Source: DATFRY01 sp963764695 (GTDB lineage: Bacteria > Myxococcota_A > Polyangia > Haliangiales > Haliangiaceae). Taken from it: DNA of 64,000 nucleotides. The notes under the pieces are model-generated. The model was not told where the DNA came from. It did no database searches and saw only the letters and a list, made by a program, of their open reading frames with translations. Shown here one piece after another: positions 24,302 to 34,234 of this stretch. The number at the start of each line of letters is the position of its first letter. The first letter of the stretch is position 1. The DNA lies in contig CAVXTW010000020.1 in assembly GCA_963764695.1 (NCBI GenBank), positions 1,116,001-1,180,000 of the forward strand. The letters run 5' to 3'. The position numbers were made by a program, and so were the translations under genes.

Positions 24302-25209
24302 GCTGGATGCCGGCGACCGAACCCGCGCAGCGCGACTGCCCCGAGACCCCAGGACTGGCCAAGATCATCGAGGCCAGGCCGCGCCCGATCGACGACCTCA
24401 CCGTCGGCCGCGTGCTGCCCGCCATCGGCCAGCGCATGGTCGGGCCGTTCATCTTCTTCGACCACGTCGGCCCGGCCGCGCTGGCGCCGGGCCGCGGCCT
24501 GGACGTCCGCCCGCACCCGCACATCAACCTGGCCACGGTCACCTACCTGTTCGACGGCGCCCTGGCCCACCGCGACAACCTCGGCTTTCACCAGGTCATC
24601 CGCCCGGGAGACGTCAACTGGATGACCGCCGGCCGGGGCATCGCCCACTCGGAGCGCACGCCGCCCGCGGAGCGCGCGGCCGGATCGACGATGCACGGCA
24701 TCCAGCTGTGGGTGGCGCTGCCGGCCGAGCACGAGGAGATCGCGCCGTCGTTCCACCACCACCCGGCCGCGTCGCTGCCGGACCTCGAGCAGGACGGCGT
24801 GCACCTGCGCGTGCTGATCGGCGCGGCGTTCGGGGCGACCTCGCCGGTCCAGACCTTCTCGCCCATGTTCTACGTCGAGGCGCGCCTGGCAGCCGGCGCG
24901 GTGCTGCCGCTGCCGGAGTACAGCGAGAGGGCCGCCTACGTGGTCGAGGGCGCGCTGGCGTGCGGGGCGGAGCGAGTCGAGGCGCGGCACATGGCCCTGT
25001 TCGCGCCCGGCGCGGCGCCGGCCATGCGCGCCGAGACCGCGTCGCACGTGATGCTGCTGGGCGGCGAGCCGGTCGGGCCGCGCCACATCTGGTGGAACTT
25101 CGTGTCGAGCTCGCCCGAGCGGATCGAGCAGGCAAAGCGCGACTGGAAGGAGGGGCGGTTTCCACCCATCCCCGGCGACGACGAGGAGCGCATCCCGCTG
25201 CCATCGTGA
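24298..25209 (+). CDS. pirin-family bicupin
   Basis: The 303-residue protein is a two-cupin pirin: the N-terminal cupin has 'FFDHVGPA', 'RPHPHINLATVTYLFDG' and 'AGRGIAHSER', supplying the metal ligands (His, His, His, Glu), then 'GIQLWVALP' and a second cupin. Bacterial pirins are either quercetinase-like dioxygenases or regulators of redox metabolism. The start codon overlaps the sigma-factor stop (ATGA), so the two are co-translated. This is an unusual partner for a sigma factor and might mean that pirin modulates it. Confidence 0.9.
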   Translation: MSWMPATEPAQRDCPETPGLAKIIEARPRPIDDLTVGRVLPAIGQRMVGPFIFFDHVGPAALAPGRGLDVRPHPHINLATVTYLFDGALAHRDNLGFHQVIRPGDVNWMTAGRGIAHSERTPPAERAAGSTMHGIQLWVALPAEHEEIAPSFHHHPAASLPDLEQDGVHLRVLIGAAFGATSPVQTFSPMFYVEARLAAGAVLPLPEYSERAAYVVEGALACGAERVEARHMALFAPGAAPAMRAETASHVMLLGGEPVGPRHIWWNFVSSSPERIEQAKRDWKEGRFPPIPGDDEERIPLPS

Positions 25210-25260
25210 GACAGCATCCCGGCGCGGCGCCCTCGGGAGTTCGTGCTAGCGTTCGCCGCG

Positions 25261-27006
25261 ATGAGACCGCGCACACTCACCGTCCTGGGTCTTCTCGCCG
25301 CCGCGTCCTGCTCGTCCGGATCCGAGACCAGGCCTGACCCGAGCGGGCCCGCCGCCGCTCCCACGCCGGGCCCCGCCGCCGGCGAGCAGTTCAGCCGCTT
25401 CGTCGACGACTACTTCGCGGCCAAGTTCAGCTTCGAGCCGAGCAACGGCACCTGGGCCGGTCTGCACGAGTACGACAACGCGCTCGAGGACCGCTCGAAG
25501 GAGCGCATCGAGGCGCGCATCGTCGAGCTCAAGGCGTTCCGCACGCGGTTGTCGGCCCTCGACCGCGCGTCGCTCACCTTCGACGACGTCATCGACTACC
25601 AGGCGCTGGCCGGCCAGATCGAGGGCGACCTGCTCGACCTCGACACCCTCCGGGTCTACGAGGTCAATCCGATGCCGTACGCCGGGCTGCCCGGCGGCGC
25701 CATCGACAACCTGATCAAGCGCGACTTTGCCCCGCCGGCGCAGCGGCTGCGCTCGGTCATCGCGCGGCTCAAGGCGGTGCCGGCGGTGTTCGCGGCGGCG
25801 CGCGCCAACGTGAAGAACCCGCCGCCCGAGTTCACCGAGCTGGCCATGCGCATGGCGGCCGGCTCGGTCGGCTTCTTCGAGGGCTCGGTGGCGACGTGGG
25901 CCAAGCAGGCGGCCGGCGGCGACGAGGCGCTGTGGAAGGAGTTCGAGGAGGCCAACGGCGCGGTGGTTGCCGCCACCGTGGAGTTCGCCGCCTGGCTCAA
26001 GACCGACCTGCGCCCGCGCTCGAACGGCAAGTACGCCATCGGCGAGGCCAGCTTCCTGGCCAAGCTGCGCCACGAGGAGATGGTGGAGCTGCCGCTGGCC
26101 GAGCTCCTGGCAAAGGGGCAGGCCCAGCTGGACAAGGACTACGCGGCCTTCGTCGAGACTGCGCGCAAGATCGATCCCAAGAAGAGCCCGGCCGCGGTCA
26201 TGGCGGCTCTGTCCGACACCCACCCGACCGCGGAGAAGCTCGTCCCCTCGATCAAGAGCTCGGTCGAGGAGGCGCGGCAGTACCTGATCGACAAGCAGAT
26301 CGTGACCGTGCCGTCAGAGGTGCGCGCCCGCATCGAGGAGACCCCGCCGTACGCCCGCTCCGGCGGGTTCGCGTCGATGGACACGCCGGGGCCGTTCGAG
26401 ACAAAGGCGACCGAGGCCTTCTACTACGTGACCCCGGTCGAGAAGGACTGGGACCGCAAGCACAAGGAGGAGCACCTCCGCCTGTTCAATCCGTGGGTGG
26501 TGGCGATGATCAACGTGCACGAGGCGTATCCCGGGCACTACCTGCAGTTCCTGTACGCGCCGCGCTTTCCCACCAAGACGCGCAAGCTCCTGTTCGCCAG
26601 CAGCAACGCCGAGGGCTGGGCGCACTACTGCGAGCAGATGATGGTGGACGAGGGGTTCGGCGGCGGCGATCCCAAGGTGCGCCTGGCCCAGCTTCAAGAG
26701 GCGCTGCTGCGCGACGCCCGCTACATCACCGGCATCAAGCTGCACACGGCAGGGTGGACGGTGGAGCAGGGGACCAAGCTCTTCCAGGAGAAGGCGTTCC
26801 AGGAGCGAGCCAACGCCTTCGAGGAGGCGCGGCGCGGGACCTACAACCCGACCTACCTCTATTACACGCTGGGCAAGCTGGAGATCCTCGAGCTGCGCGA
26901 GGAGTACCGGTCGAAGAAGGGCGCGTCGCTGCGCGAGTTCCACGACGCGTTCGTGTCGCAGGGCAGCCTGCCCATCCCGCTGGTGCGCAAGATCCTGTTC
27001 CGCTGA
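25261..27006 (+). CDS. DUF885-family metallohydrolase lipoprotein
   Basis: The 581-residue protein has a signal peptide with lipobox AASC (about residue 18) and a Pro/Ala-rich spacer. The DUF885 body includes 'GLPGGAIDNLIKRDF', 'YYVTPVEKDW', the putative metal site 'NVHEAYPGHYLQF' (HE...H) and 'EGWAHYCEQMM'. DUF885 proteins are mostly exported peptidase-like hydrolases of unclear substrate. ATG 25261 is chosen because the signal peptide starts there. The 3' end is 6 bp from the convergent quinone-reductase gene. Confidence 0.87.
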   Translation: MRPRTLTVLGLLAAASCSSGSETRPDPSGPAAAPTPGPAAGEQFSRFVDDYFAAKFSFEPSNGTWAGLHEYDNALEDRSKERIEARIVELKAFRTRLSALDRASLTFDDVIDYQALAGQIEGDLLDLDTLRVYEVNPMPYAGLPGGAIDNLIKRDFAPPAQRLRSVIARLKAVPAVFAAARANVKNPPPEFTELAMRMAAGSVGFFEGSVATWAKQAAGGDEALWKEFEEANGAVVAATVEFAAWLKTDLRPRSNGKYAIGEASFLAKLRHEEMVELPLAELLAKGQAQLDKDYAAFVETARKIDPKKSPAAVMAALSDTHPTAEKLVPSIKSSVEEARQYLIDKQIVTVPSEVRARIEETPPYARSGGFASMDTPGPFETKATEAFYYVTPVEKDWDRKHKEEHLRLFNPWVVAMINVHEAYPGHYLQFLYAPRFPTKTRKLLFASSNAEGWAHYCEQMMVDEGFGGGDPKVRLAQLQEALLRDARYITGIKLHTAGWTVEQGTKLFQEKAFQERANAFEEARRGTYNPTYLYYTLGKLEILELREEYRSKKGASLREFHDAFVSQGSLPIPLVRKILFR

Positions 27007-27012
27007 CCGCGC

Positions 27013-27987
27013 TCAGGGCACCAGCACCAGCTTGCCCTTGACCTCGCGCCGCTCGAGACGCTCGAGCGCCTCGCCGGCGCGGTCGAACGGGAGCACGTCG
27101 TCGATGTGCGGGGCCAGGCGGCCCTCGGCGATCCAGGCGAACAGCCGCTCGGCGTTGGCCCGGTTGCGGGCCGGCTCGCGCATGGCGAACGATCCCCAGA
27201 ACACACCGGCCACCTGGCAGCCCTTGAGCAGGACCAGGTTGAGCGGGATCTTCGGGATCTCGCCGGCCGCGAAGCCGACCACCAGGTAGCGGCCCTCCCA
27301 CGCAATGGAGCGCAGCGCCGGCTCGGCGAACTGTCCGCCCACCGGATCATAGATGATGTTGGCGCCGGCGCCGCCGGTCAGCGCCTTGACCCGCTCCTTG
27401 AGGTCCTCGCGCGCGTAGCAGATCGTCTCTTTCGCGCCGTGCTCGCGGCACAAGGCCAGCTTGTCGTCTGTCGACGCCGCCGCGATGACGCGCGCGCCGA
27501 GCAGAGCGCCCAGCTCGACAGCGGCGAGGCCGACGCCGCCGGCGGCGCCGAGCACCAGCAGGGTCTCGCCCTCCTTGATCTGCGCGCGGTCGACCAGCGC
27601 GTGGTAGGTCGTCGCATAGGTGAGCAGGGTGGCCGACCCGACCTCGGCCTTCACGCCGTCGGGCAGCTTCACCGCGGACTGCTCCGGCACCACCAGGCGC
27701 TCGCAGAAGGCGCCGTACACCACGGTCGCGGCCACGCGATCGCCGACCGCGAGCGAGGTCACGCCCGGCCCGACCGCGCTGACCACGCCGGCCGCCTCGC
27801 CTCCGGGCGAGAAGGGAGGGTCCGGCCTGAACTGGTACTTGCCGCGGCTGAGCAGCACATCGGGGAAGTTCACGCCCGCGGCCTGGACGTCGATCACCAC
27901 CTGACCCGAGGCCGGGGTCGGATCGGGGACCTCGTCCACGCGGAGGGCCCGGGGACCGGTCAGCTCGTGACACCGGACGGCGCGCAT
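27013..27987 (-). CDS. NADPH:quinone oxidoreductase-like zinc-free MDR enzyme
   Basis: The 324-residue medium-chain dehydrogenase/reductase has an N-terminal GroES-like domain ('VNFPDVLLSRGKYQF', 'GGEAAGVVSAVG') and a Rossmann domain ('VLGAAGGVGLAAVELG'). The 'NFPD' segment replaces the catalytic zinc Cys found in alcohol dehydrogenases, which marks the quinone-reductase (Qor-like) or acrylyl-CoA-reductase-like branch. It should be cytosolic and reduce quinones or enones with NADPH. Monocistronic, convergent with the DUF885 gene. Confidence 0.9.
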   Translation of the reverse strand: MRAVRCHELTGPRALRVDEVPDPTPASGQVVIDVQAAGVNFPDVLLSRGKYQFRPDPPFSPGGEAAGVVSAVGPGVTSLAVGDRVAATVVYGAFCERLVVPEQSAVKLPDGVKAEVGSATLLTYATTYHALVDRAQIKEGETLLVLGAAGGVGLAAVELGALLGARVIAAASTDDKLALCREHGAKETICYAREDLKERVKALTGGAGANIIYDPVGGQFAEPALRSIAWEGRYLVVGFAAGEIPKIPLNLVLLKGCQVAGVFWGSFAMREPARNRANAERLFAWIAEGRLAPHIDDVLPFDRAGEALERLERREVKGKLVLVP

Positions 27988-28126
27988 GGCCGGACCCTAA
28001 CACGCGCGCGGGAGGCCGCCGAGGGGCGCACTCGGGGCCATCCGCTTGCGAAGCAAGGTCACGGCATTAAAGGACTTCGCGCGCCCGGACTTGTCGACAG
28101 GAGCAACGACGCCCATCATCGGACAA

Positions 28127-29047
<921 letters not shown>

Positions 29048-29050
29048 TCG

Positions 29051-29074
29051 GCGCTGGCGGCCCGTTACCAGCGC
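29051..29074 (+). terminator. possible hairpin after the CDF gene
   Basis: A 7-bp perfect stem GCGCTGG/CCAGCGC with a 10-base loop begins four bases after the CDF stop. There is no T-run after it, so it is at best a weak or factor-dependent terminator. Confidence 0.35.
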
Positions 29075-29235
29075 GACGCGCCGCACCGCCACTGCAGCGA
29101 TGCGGGATCGATCGCCGCGCGGTGCGGACATCCCTTTGCACCTGTCGTACCTGAGGGCACAGAGGCGCGATGGAATGCGCTCGCGCGCGATCGGAAAAGC
29201 TGACCGCGTCAACTCGCGTGTTAGAGTGCCCGACC

Positions 29236-30954
29236 ATGCGCGGACGTAACCACAGAGCAATCGCACTCGGTCTGGTCATCGTCGCGGCGGCAGCATCGGG
29301 CTGCGGACCCTCCATGACGGACTCGGAGGACTCGGAGTTCGGCCTTCAGGATCCGGTCTTCGTCGTGATGAGCGGCGAGGTCGCGCCCGAGGTCAACGAG
29401 TTCCTCGGTCCCCGCGAGGACGACGGCGGATCTCGCATCCTCACCGTCGACAAGGAGCGGGCCATCCTCATCCTCAACGAGCCGGAGCTCGAGACGCTCT
29501 CCGGCTATCTGCACGAGAAGCTCAACCGCTGCGGCGGCTTCACCAGCCACGCGACGCTGGAGTCGGCGCGGACGGCGCTGGCCGGCGAGCGGGAAGGGCC
29601 GGAGGGCGCGCTTGCGTCGCCGCCGCTCGAGCTGGCCGAACCGGAGGTGGTGGGCCAGCTCATCCCGCTGGTCGACGCAGGGCAGATCCTCTCCACCATC
29701 ACCAGCCTGTCGGCATTCCCCACGCGCCACTACCAGTCGGCCAGCGGCGTGGACGCGGCGAACTTCCTGCGCGACGAGTGGGCCGCCCTGGCCGCCAGCC
29801 GGCCGGGAGCGGTCGCCGAGCTCCGCCCGCACGCCGGCTGGGCCCAGCCGTCGGTCATGCTGACCATCCCGGGCGACGAGCTGCCCGACGAGGTGGTCGT
29901 GGTCGGCGGACACCTGGACTCGATCAGCTTCGGCGGCAACGCGCCCGGCGCGGATGACGACGCGTCCGGCATCGCCACCCTGACCGAGATCGCGCGCCTC
30001 ATCGTGTCGCAGGACGTGCGGCTGCGGCGCACGGTCATCTTCATGGGCTATGCGGCGGAGGAGGTCGGCCTGCGCGGCTCCGACGAGATCGCGCGCGACT
30101 TCGCGGCCCAGGGCACCCAGGTGGCCGGCGTCCTGCACTTCGACATGACCAACTTCGACGGGTCGGCGCACGACATCGTGTTCATCACCGACAACACCGA
30201 TGACGCGCAGACCGATTTCCTGGCCGACCTGTCGGCCACCTACGTGCCGGAGTTCCCGACCTCGAGCGACGCGTGCGGCTACGCCTGCTCCGACCACGCG
30301 TCGTGGTCGCGGGCCGGCTTCGCGGCGGTGTTCCCGTTCGAGGCCACCATGGACACGTACAACCCGAACATCCACACCTCGGGTGACACGCTCAGCGTGA
30401 GCGGCAACAACGCCGACCACGCGGCCAAGTTCGCCAAGCTCGGCGTCGCCTACGTCGTCGAGACGGCCGAGGTTCCGGACGGCGGCACCGAGCCGCCGGT
30501 CAACCCGACCGTGCAGCTGTCCCAGGTGGCCTACGACGTCCCGGGCCTTGATCGGCTGGGCGAGTTCGTTGACCTGGCCAACGCGGGCGAGCAGCCGGCC
30601 GACCTGGGCGGCTTCAGCCTGTCGAGCGGCGCGTCCAGCTTCACCTTCCCGGCCGGGACCACCGTGCCGGCGGGCGGCTTCGTCTCGGTGGCGTCCGACG
30701 CGGCCGGCTTCACCAGCCTCTATGGAAGCACGGCCGACGTGGCCGGCGCTCGCCTCAACCTGTCCAACTCGGCTGGCGAGGTGCGCCTGCTCGATCCGGA
30801 CGGCGAAGAGGTCGACTACGTGGGCTGGGAGCGCTCCGGCTGGCCGCTGCGCGCCTCGACCGGGCAGTCGATCGTGCGCTCGGCGCCGGAAGACACCGGC
30901 ACGGCGGCCGACTGGGGCGTGACCTCCAGCGTCGATCCGCGCGGCGGCCAGTAG
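29236..30954 (+). CDS. M28-family zinc aminopeptidase with C-terminal lamin-tail domain, lipoprotein
   Basis: The 572-residue protein has lipobox ASGC (about residue 19-20) and a prodomain-like stretch. The M28 catalytic domain carries 'VVGGHLDSISFGG' (His, Asp), 'APGADDDASGIAT' (bridging Asp), 'GYAAEEVGLRGSDEIA' (Glu base and ligand), and 'FDMTNFDG' (Asp). From about residue 425 there is a lamin-tail domain ('GEFVDLANAGEQPADLGGFS', 'RLNLSNSAGEVRLLD'). In myxobacteria such domains decorate exported enzymes. It should be a surface aminopeptidase (leucyl-aminopeptidase-like). ATG 29236 is placed at the signal peptide. A promoter-like TTAGAGT lies just upstream. Confidence 0.9.
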   Translation: MRGRNHRAIALGLVIVAAAASGCGPSMTDSEDSEFGLQDPVFVVMSGEVAPEVNEFLGPREDDGGSRILTVDKERAILILNEPELETLSGYLHEKLNRCGGFTSHATLESARTALAGEREGPEGALASPPLELAEPEVVGQLIPLVDAGQILSTITSLSAFPTRHYQSASGVDAANFLRDEWAALAASRPGAVAELRPHAGWAQPSVMLTIPGDELPDEVVVVGGHLDSISFGGNAPGADDDASGIATLTEIARLIVSQDVRLRRTVIFMGYAAEEVGLRGSDEIARDFAAQGTQVAGVLHFDMTNFDGSAHDIVFITDNTDDAQTDFLADLSATYVPEFPTSSDACGYACSDHASWSRAGFAAVFPFEATMDTYNPNIHTSGDTLSVSGNNADHAAKFAKLGVAYVVETAEVPDGGTEPPVNPTVQLSQVAYDVPGLDRLGEFVDLANAGEQPADLGGFSLSSGASSFTFPAGTTVPAGGFVSVASDAAGFTSLYGSTADVAGARLNLSNSAGEVRLLDPDGEEVDYVGWERSGWPLRASTGQSIVRSAPEDTGTAADWGVTSSVDPRGGQ

Positions 30955-31050
30955 CCGCGCGCGCGCAAGACCCGCGACCGCCGCCAGCTCCGCCCGGGCT
31001 GGCGGCGTCGACCCGCATCGGTCGTAGAGTACGCGGCGATGGAGGCCCAC

Positions 31051-32121
31051 ATGAAGCGCGCGCTGCCGTTGCTCGTGAGTGGCTTGTTGCTGCAGGCCTG
31101 CTCGGGAGGCGCCGGCGAACCGGCGGCCACCACGCCGAGCGCGGCGTCGCCGGCCGGCGGGCCGGATCGGGCCAGCTACTTCGACAACACCGGCCGCGAC
31201 GACGTGCTGAGCGGCGGGTCGCGGCGCATCGCCGTGAAGACGCCGAAGGGCACGTTCACCGTGTGGACCAAGCGGGTCGGCAACAACCCGACCATCAAGG
31301 TCCTGCTGCTGCACGGCGGGCCGGCGATGACCCACGAGTACTTCGAGGCCATGGACAGCTACTTCCCGGCTGCCGGCATCGAGTACTACTTCTACGATCA
31401 GCTCGGCTCCTATTACAGCGACCAGCCCAACGAGCCGTCGCTGTGGGAGCTGCCGCGCTTCGTCGAGGAGGTCGAGCAGGTGCGCCAGGCGCTCGGCCTC
31501 ACCCGCGACAACTTCTACCTGCTCGGCCACTCCTGGGGCGGCATCCTGGCCATGGAGTACGCGCTCAAGTACCAGCAGAACCTCAAGGGCCTGATCATCT
31601 CGAACATGATGGCCAGCATCCCGGCCTACAACGAGTACGCCAGCAAGGTGCTGATGCCGCAGCTGGACCCGAAGGTGCTGGCCGAGGTGAAGAAGCTCGA
31701 GGCGGCCAAGGACTACCAGAACCCGCGCTACATGGGCCTGCTCATGGAGCATCACTACACGAAGCACATCCTGCGCCTGCCGCTCGACAAGTGGCCGGAG
31801 CCGGTCAACCGCAGCTTCAAGCACCTCAACCAGGCGATCTACATCCCGCTGCAGGGGCCGAGCGAGCTGGGCGCCAGCGGCAAGCTGGAGAAGTGGGACC
31901 GCGTGGCCGACCTGGGCAAGATCGAGGTCGCCACCCTGGTCATCGGCGCCGCCCACGACACCATGGACCCGGCCCACATGAAGATGATGGCCGGGGCGGT
32001 CAAGAAGGGGCGCTACCTGCACTGCCCCGACGGCAGCCACATGGCCATGTACGACGATCAGGAGACGTACATGGCCGGCGTCATCCAGTTCCTGCGCGAC
32101 GTGGACGCCGGGAAGCTCTGA
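31051..32121 (+). CDS. proline iminopeptidase-like (S33) alpha/beta hydrolase, lipoprotein
   Basis: The 356-residue protein has a lipobox (LLLQAC) and then an S33 core: 'VLLLHGGPAMTHEYFEAM' as oxyanion region, 'FYDQLGSYYSD', the nucleophile elbow 'GHSWGG', the acid in 'IGAAHDTMD' and the His in 'DGSHMAMYDD'. S33 proline iminopeptidases remove N-terminal Pro; the DQ(R/L)G motif has Leu in place of the common Arg. It is exported, unlike most Pip enzymes. ATG 31051 is preferred because GGAGG is six bases before it. It follows an M28 aminopeptidase, so the two may act together on peptides outside the cell. Confidence 0.88.
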   Translation: MKRALPLLVSGLLLQACSGGAGEPAATTPSAASPAGGPDRASYFDNTGRDDVLSGGSRRIAVKTPKGTFTVWTKRVGNNPTIKVLLLHGGPAMTHEYFEAMDSYFPAAGIEYYFYDQLGSYYSDQPNEPSLWELPRFVEEVEQVRQALGLTRDNFYLLGHSWGGILAMEYALKYQQNLKGLIISNMMASIPAYNEYASKVLMPQLDPKVLAEVKKLEAAKDYQNPRYMGLLMEHHYTKHILRLPLDKWPEPVNRSFKHLNQAIYIPLQGPSELGASGKLEKWDRVADLGKIEVATLVIGAAHDTMDPAHMKMMAGAVKKGRYLHCPDGSHMAMYDDQETYMAGVIQFLRDVDAGKL

Positions 32122-32131
32122 CCGAGGGCGG

Positions 32132-32596
32132 TCATTCCGGCCGCGCCGCCAGCGCGCCGGCGTGGTCGAGCAGGATGCCGGGCGCGCCGGCCTCGAGGCG
32201 GCGGCGCTGGTCGTCGGTGAGCGGGTGCTTGGTCGCGGTGTGCGGCACGACCGCCACGTAGACCGTCTCGCTGGTGACAAGCTGCGACCCGTCGGGCCAG
32301 CGCCGGAAGCGCGCGGTCAGGGTGAACGAGGTCGTGCCGATGCGCACGGTCTCGACCTGCGCCTCGATGACGTCGTCGAACTGGCCGGGCGCGCGCCACT
32401 CGATGGTCTGGCGGACCAGGCGCCAGTCGAAGCCGATCTCGTCCGGATCCATCGAGCCGAACAGCGCGCGGCTGTACTCGGCCACCGCGATGTCGACGTA
32501 GTCGCCCCAGCGCGCGTTGAACACGATCTTCTGCGCGTCGCACTCGTGGTAGCGGACGCGGAACAGGAAGCGGAACGGCGCGGCGGCGTCGGTCAT
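32132..32596 (-). CDS. acyl-CoA thioesterase (4HBT/YbgC-like hotdog)
   Basis: The 154-residue single hotdog-fold protein begins 'FRFLFRVRYHECDAQKIVF'. This follows the 4-hydroxybenzoyl-CoA thioesterase pattern R-Y-x-E-x-D, with the Asp predicted catalytic. It should hydrolyse acyl-CoA in the cytoplasm. Its 3' end is 10 bp from the convergent S33 gene. Substrate unknown. Confidence 0.87.
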   Translation of the reverse strand: MTDAAAPFRFLFRVRYHECDAQKIVFNARWGDYVDIAVAEYSRALFGSMDPDEIGFDWRLVRQTIEWRAPGQFDDVIEAQVETVRIGTTSFTLTARFRRWPDGSQLVTSETVYVAVVPHTATKHPLTDDQRRRLEAGAPGILLDHAGALAARPE

Positions 32597-32626
32597 CGCG
32601 CTCTACTATAGATCCGCCGTCCGCTG

Positions 32627-33310
32627 TCAGTTGCCGGCCGCGAAGGCATAGCCGAGCGCCACGCCGACGATGCGGTCTCCCATCGCCTCGTCGTAGGTGA
32701 CGCCGACGAAGACGCCGTCGGCGCTGGCCAGGCCGGGCAGCGGCTCGGACGGGATCATGACGCGCAGGCCGGCGGCCAGGTGGATCTCGTCGGCGGCCGA
32801 GAGCAGCGGCGAGCCGTCCTCGCGGGCATCGGTGCCGGCCACGCGCACCGCGCGGGCGACGAGCAGCGGGCGCATCACGCCGAAGGCGCCGGTGCCCTCC
32901 CAGCGCAGCTCGACCGGGAAGGTCCACGCGCGCGAGAGCTCGCCGCCGCCCGCGATGCCGATGCCGCCGCACAGCGACACCTGCGAGGTGCCGGCGTAGC
33001 GCAGCCCGATCCCAATCGGGTAGATCTCGGCGGCGTAGAGCGCTCCGCCGCCGCCGGCCCCGCCGCGCGCATCGGCGCCCAGGCATGCGGTGAGGCGGCG
33101 GCCGGGCAGGGCGCGCACGCTCGCGCCGGTGGTGAACGCGTTGTCGATGGCGGCGGCGTCGCCGGGCGCGTGCTGGTAGCGGACGTCGAGCATGCCGGAG
33201 ATGGCGGCGCGGCCGGCCAGGGCGCGCGAGGCGAGCGGCGGCGCGACCACAAGGGCCAGGCCGGCGATGACCTGGAGGACGGTCATGGCGAGGGCCGCAC
33301 GCTGACTCAC
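32627..33310 (-). CDS. exported protein of unknown function, possible beta-barrel
   Basis: The 227-residue protein has an N-terminal signal peptide ('MTVLQVIAGLALVVA'). The remainder is rich in alternating hydrophobic and Gly residues with repeated short strands ('GIGLRYAGTSQVSLCGGIGI', 'GLRVMIPSEPLP', 'VGVTYDEAMGDRIVGVALGY'), and ends in an aromatic-containing strand 'GYAFAAGN'. This suggests an outer-membrane beta-barrel-like protein, but no family is recognised. Start GTG 33310 overlaps the stop of the lipoprotein hydrolase (GTGA); ATG 33286 is possible. The pair probably forms one transcript. Confidence 0.65.
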   Translation of the reverse strand: MSQRAALAMTVLQVIAGLALVVAPPLASRALAGRAAISGMLDVRYQHAPGDAAAIDNAFTTGASVRALPGRRLTACLGADARGGAGGGGALYAAEIYPIGIGLRYAGTSQVSLCGGIGIAGGGELSRAWTFPVELRWEGTGAFGVMRPLLVARAVRVAGTDAREDGSPLLSAADEIHLAAGLRVMIPSEPLPGLASADGVFVGVTYDEAMGDRIVGVALGYAFAAGN

Positions 33311-34170
33311 GGCGAGTCTCTCCCGATGTCGGCCAGGAACGACACCACGCACTCGCGGAACGCGTCGACGGCGAACAGCGCCATGGCATGGTCCTCGCCC
33401 GGCACCTCGCACATGACCTTGCGCTGGCTCGGGGCCAGGCCGAACAGGCGGCGGCCGTGCTCGATCGGGACGACCTGATCGGCGGTGCCGTGCACGACCA
33501 GGAGCGGCTCGGCCAGGGTGCGGATGGCGGTCTCGGGCACCGGGTCGAGCCGGCGCAGCGCCTCGCCCGGCTCCAGGTCGAAGAACAGGCGCGCGTACCA
33601 GGGCAGGTTCGACTCCATGTGATCGACCATGGCGCGCGGCGAGGCGGGCGGCGCCACCAGGACCACCGCGGCGGCGTCGCGGCGCGATCCGATCATGACC
33701 GCCGCCCCGGAGCCGAGCGAGTAGCCCATGACGACGATCGGACCGGGCGCCCGCGCCCGCACCGCGTCGAACACGATCAGGCTGTCGCGGCTGAGGCTGT
33801 CGAAGCTGGGCTGGCCGCCGGAGAAGCCGTAGCCGCGGTAGTCGACGCAGGCCACGTCGGCGCGCAGCCGGTCGGCCAGCGAGTACAGCTCGACCGCGTT
33901 GCCGACCACGCTCTGCGCGTTGCCGTGGAAGTAGAGCAGGGTGAAGCGCTGGTCCGGCACGTCCAGCAGCCAGCCGCGCAGGACGGCGCCGTCGCCGGTC
34001 TTCACCTCTAGATTTCGGCGGGCGATGCGCTCGTCGAACGGCGCCAGCTTTTGCGGCCAGGGATACAGGAGATGGCGCTCCTGGATCTCGATGGTGCAGC
34101 CGGCCACCGCCACCAGCGCCGCGAGGGCGACGGCGCACCGGACCGGTCGGAAAGGCCGCGCGTGGCTCAT
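33307..34170 (-). CDS. alpha/beta hydrolase lipoprotein (ABHD13/17-like)
   Basis: The 287-residue protein has lipobox VAGC (about residue 22-25), 'LLYFHGNAQSVVGNA' as oxyanion strand, the nucleophile elbow 'GYSLGSG', the acid in 'VVHGTADQVVP' and the His in 'GEDHAMALF'. This matches the serine-aminopeptidase-like S9/ABHD13-type group often annotated as alpha/beta hydrolase. Its envelope location suggests a lipase or esterase role. It lies upstream of, and is coupled to, the barrel-like protein, and is divergent from the SNF2 gene by about 65 bp. Confidence 0.87.
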   Translation of the reverse strand: MSHARPFRPVRCAVALAALVAVAGCTIEIQERHLLYPWPQKLAPFDERIARRNLEVKTGDGAVLRGWLLDVPDQRFTLLYFHGNAQSVVGNAVELYSLADRLRADVACVDYRGYGFSGGQPSFDSLSRDSLIVFDAVRARAPGPIVVMGYSLGSGAAVMIGSRRDAAAVVLVAPPASPRAMVDHMESNLPWYARLFFDLEPGEALRRLDPVPETAIRTLAEPLLVVHGTADQVVPIEHGRRLFGLAPSQRKVMCEVPGEDHAMALFAVDAFRECVVSFLADIGRDSP

Positions 34171-34234
34171 TGGCTTCCAGCTATAGCTCGCGGCGGTTGC
34201 GAGTACGAGAGCGAGCGGGCACGCTTGCGGGCCG

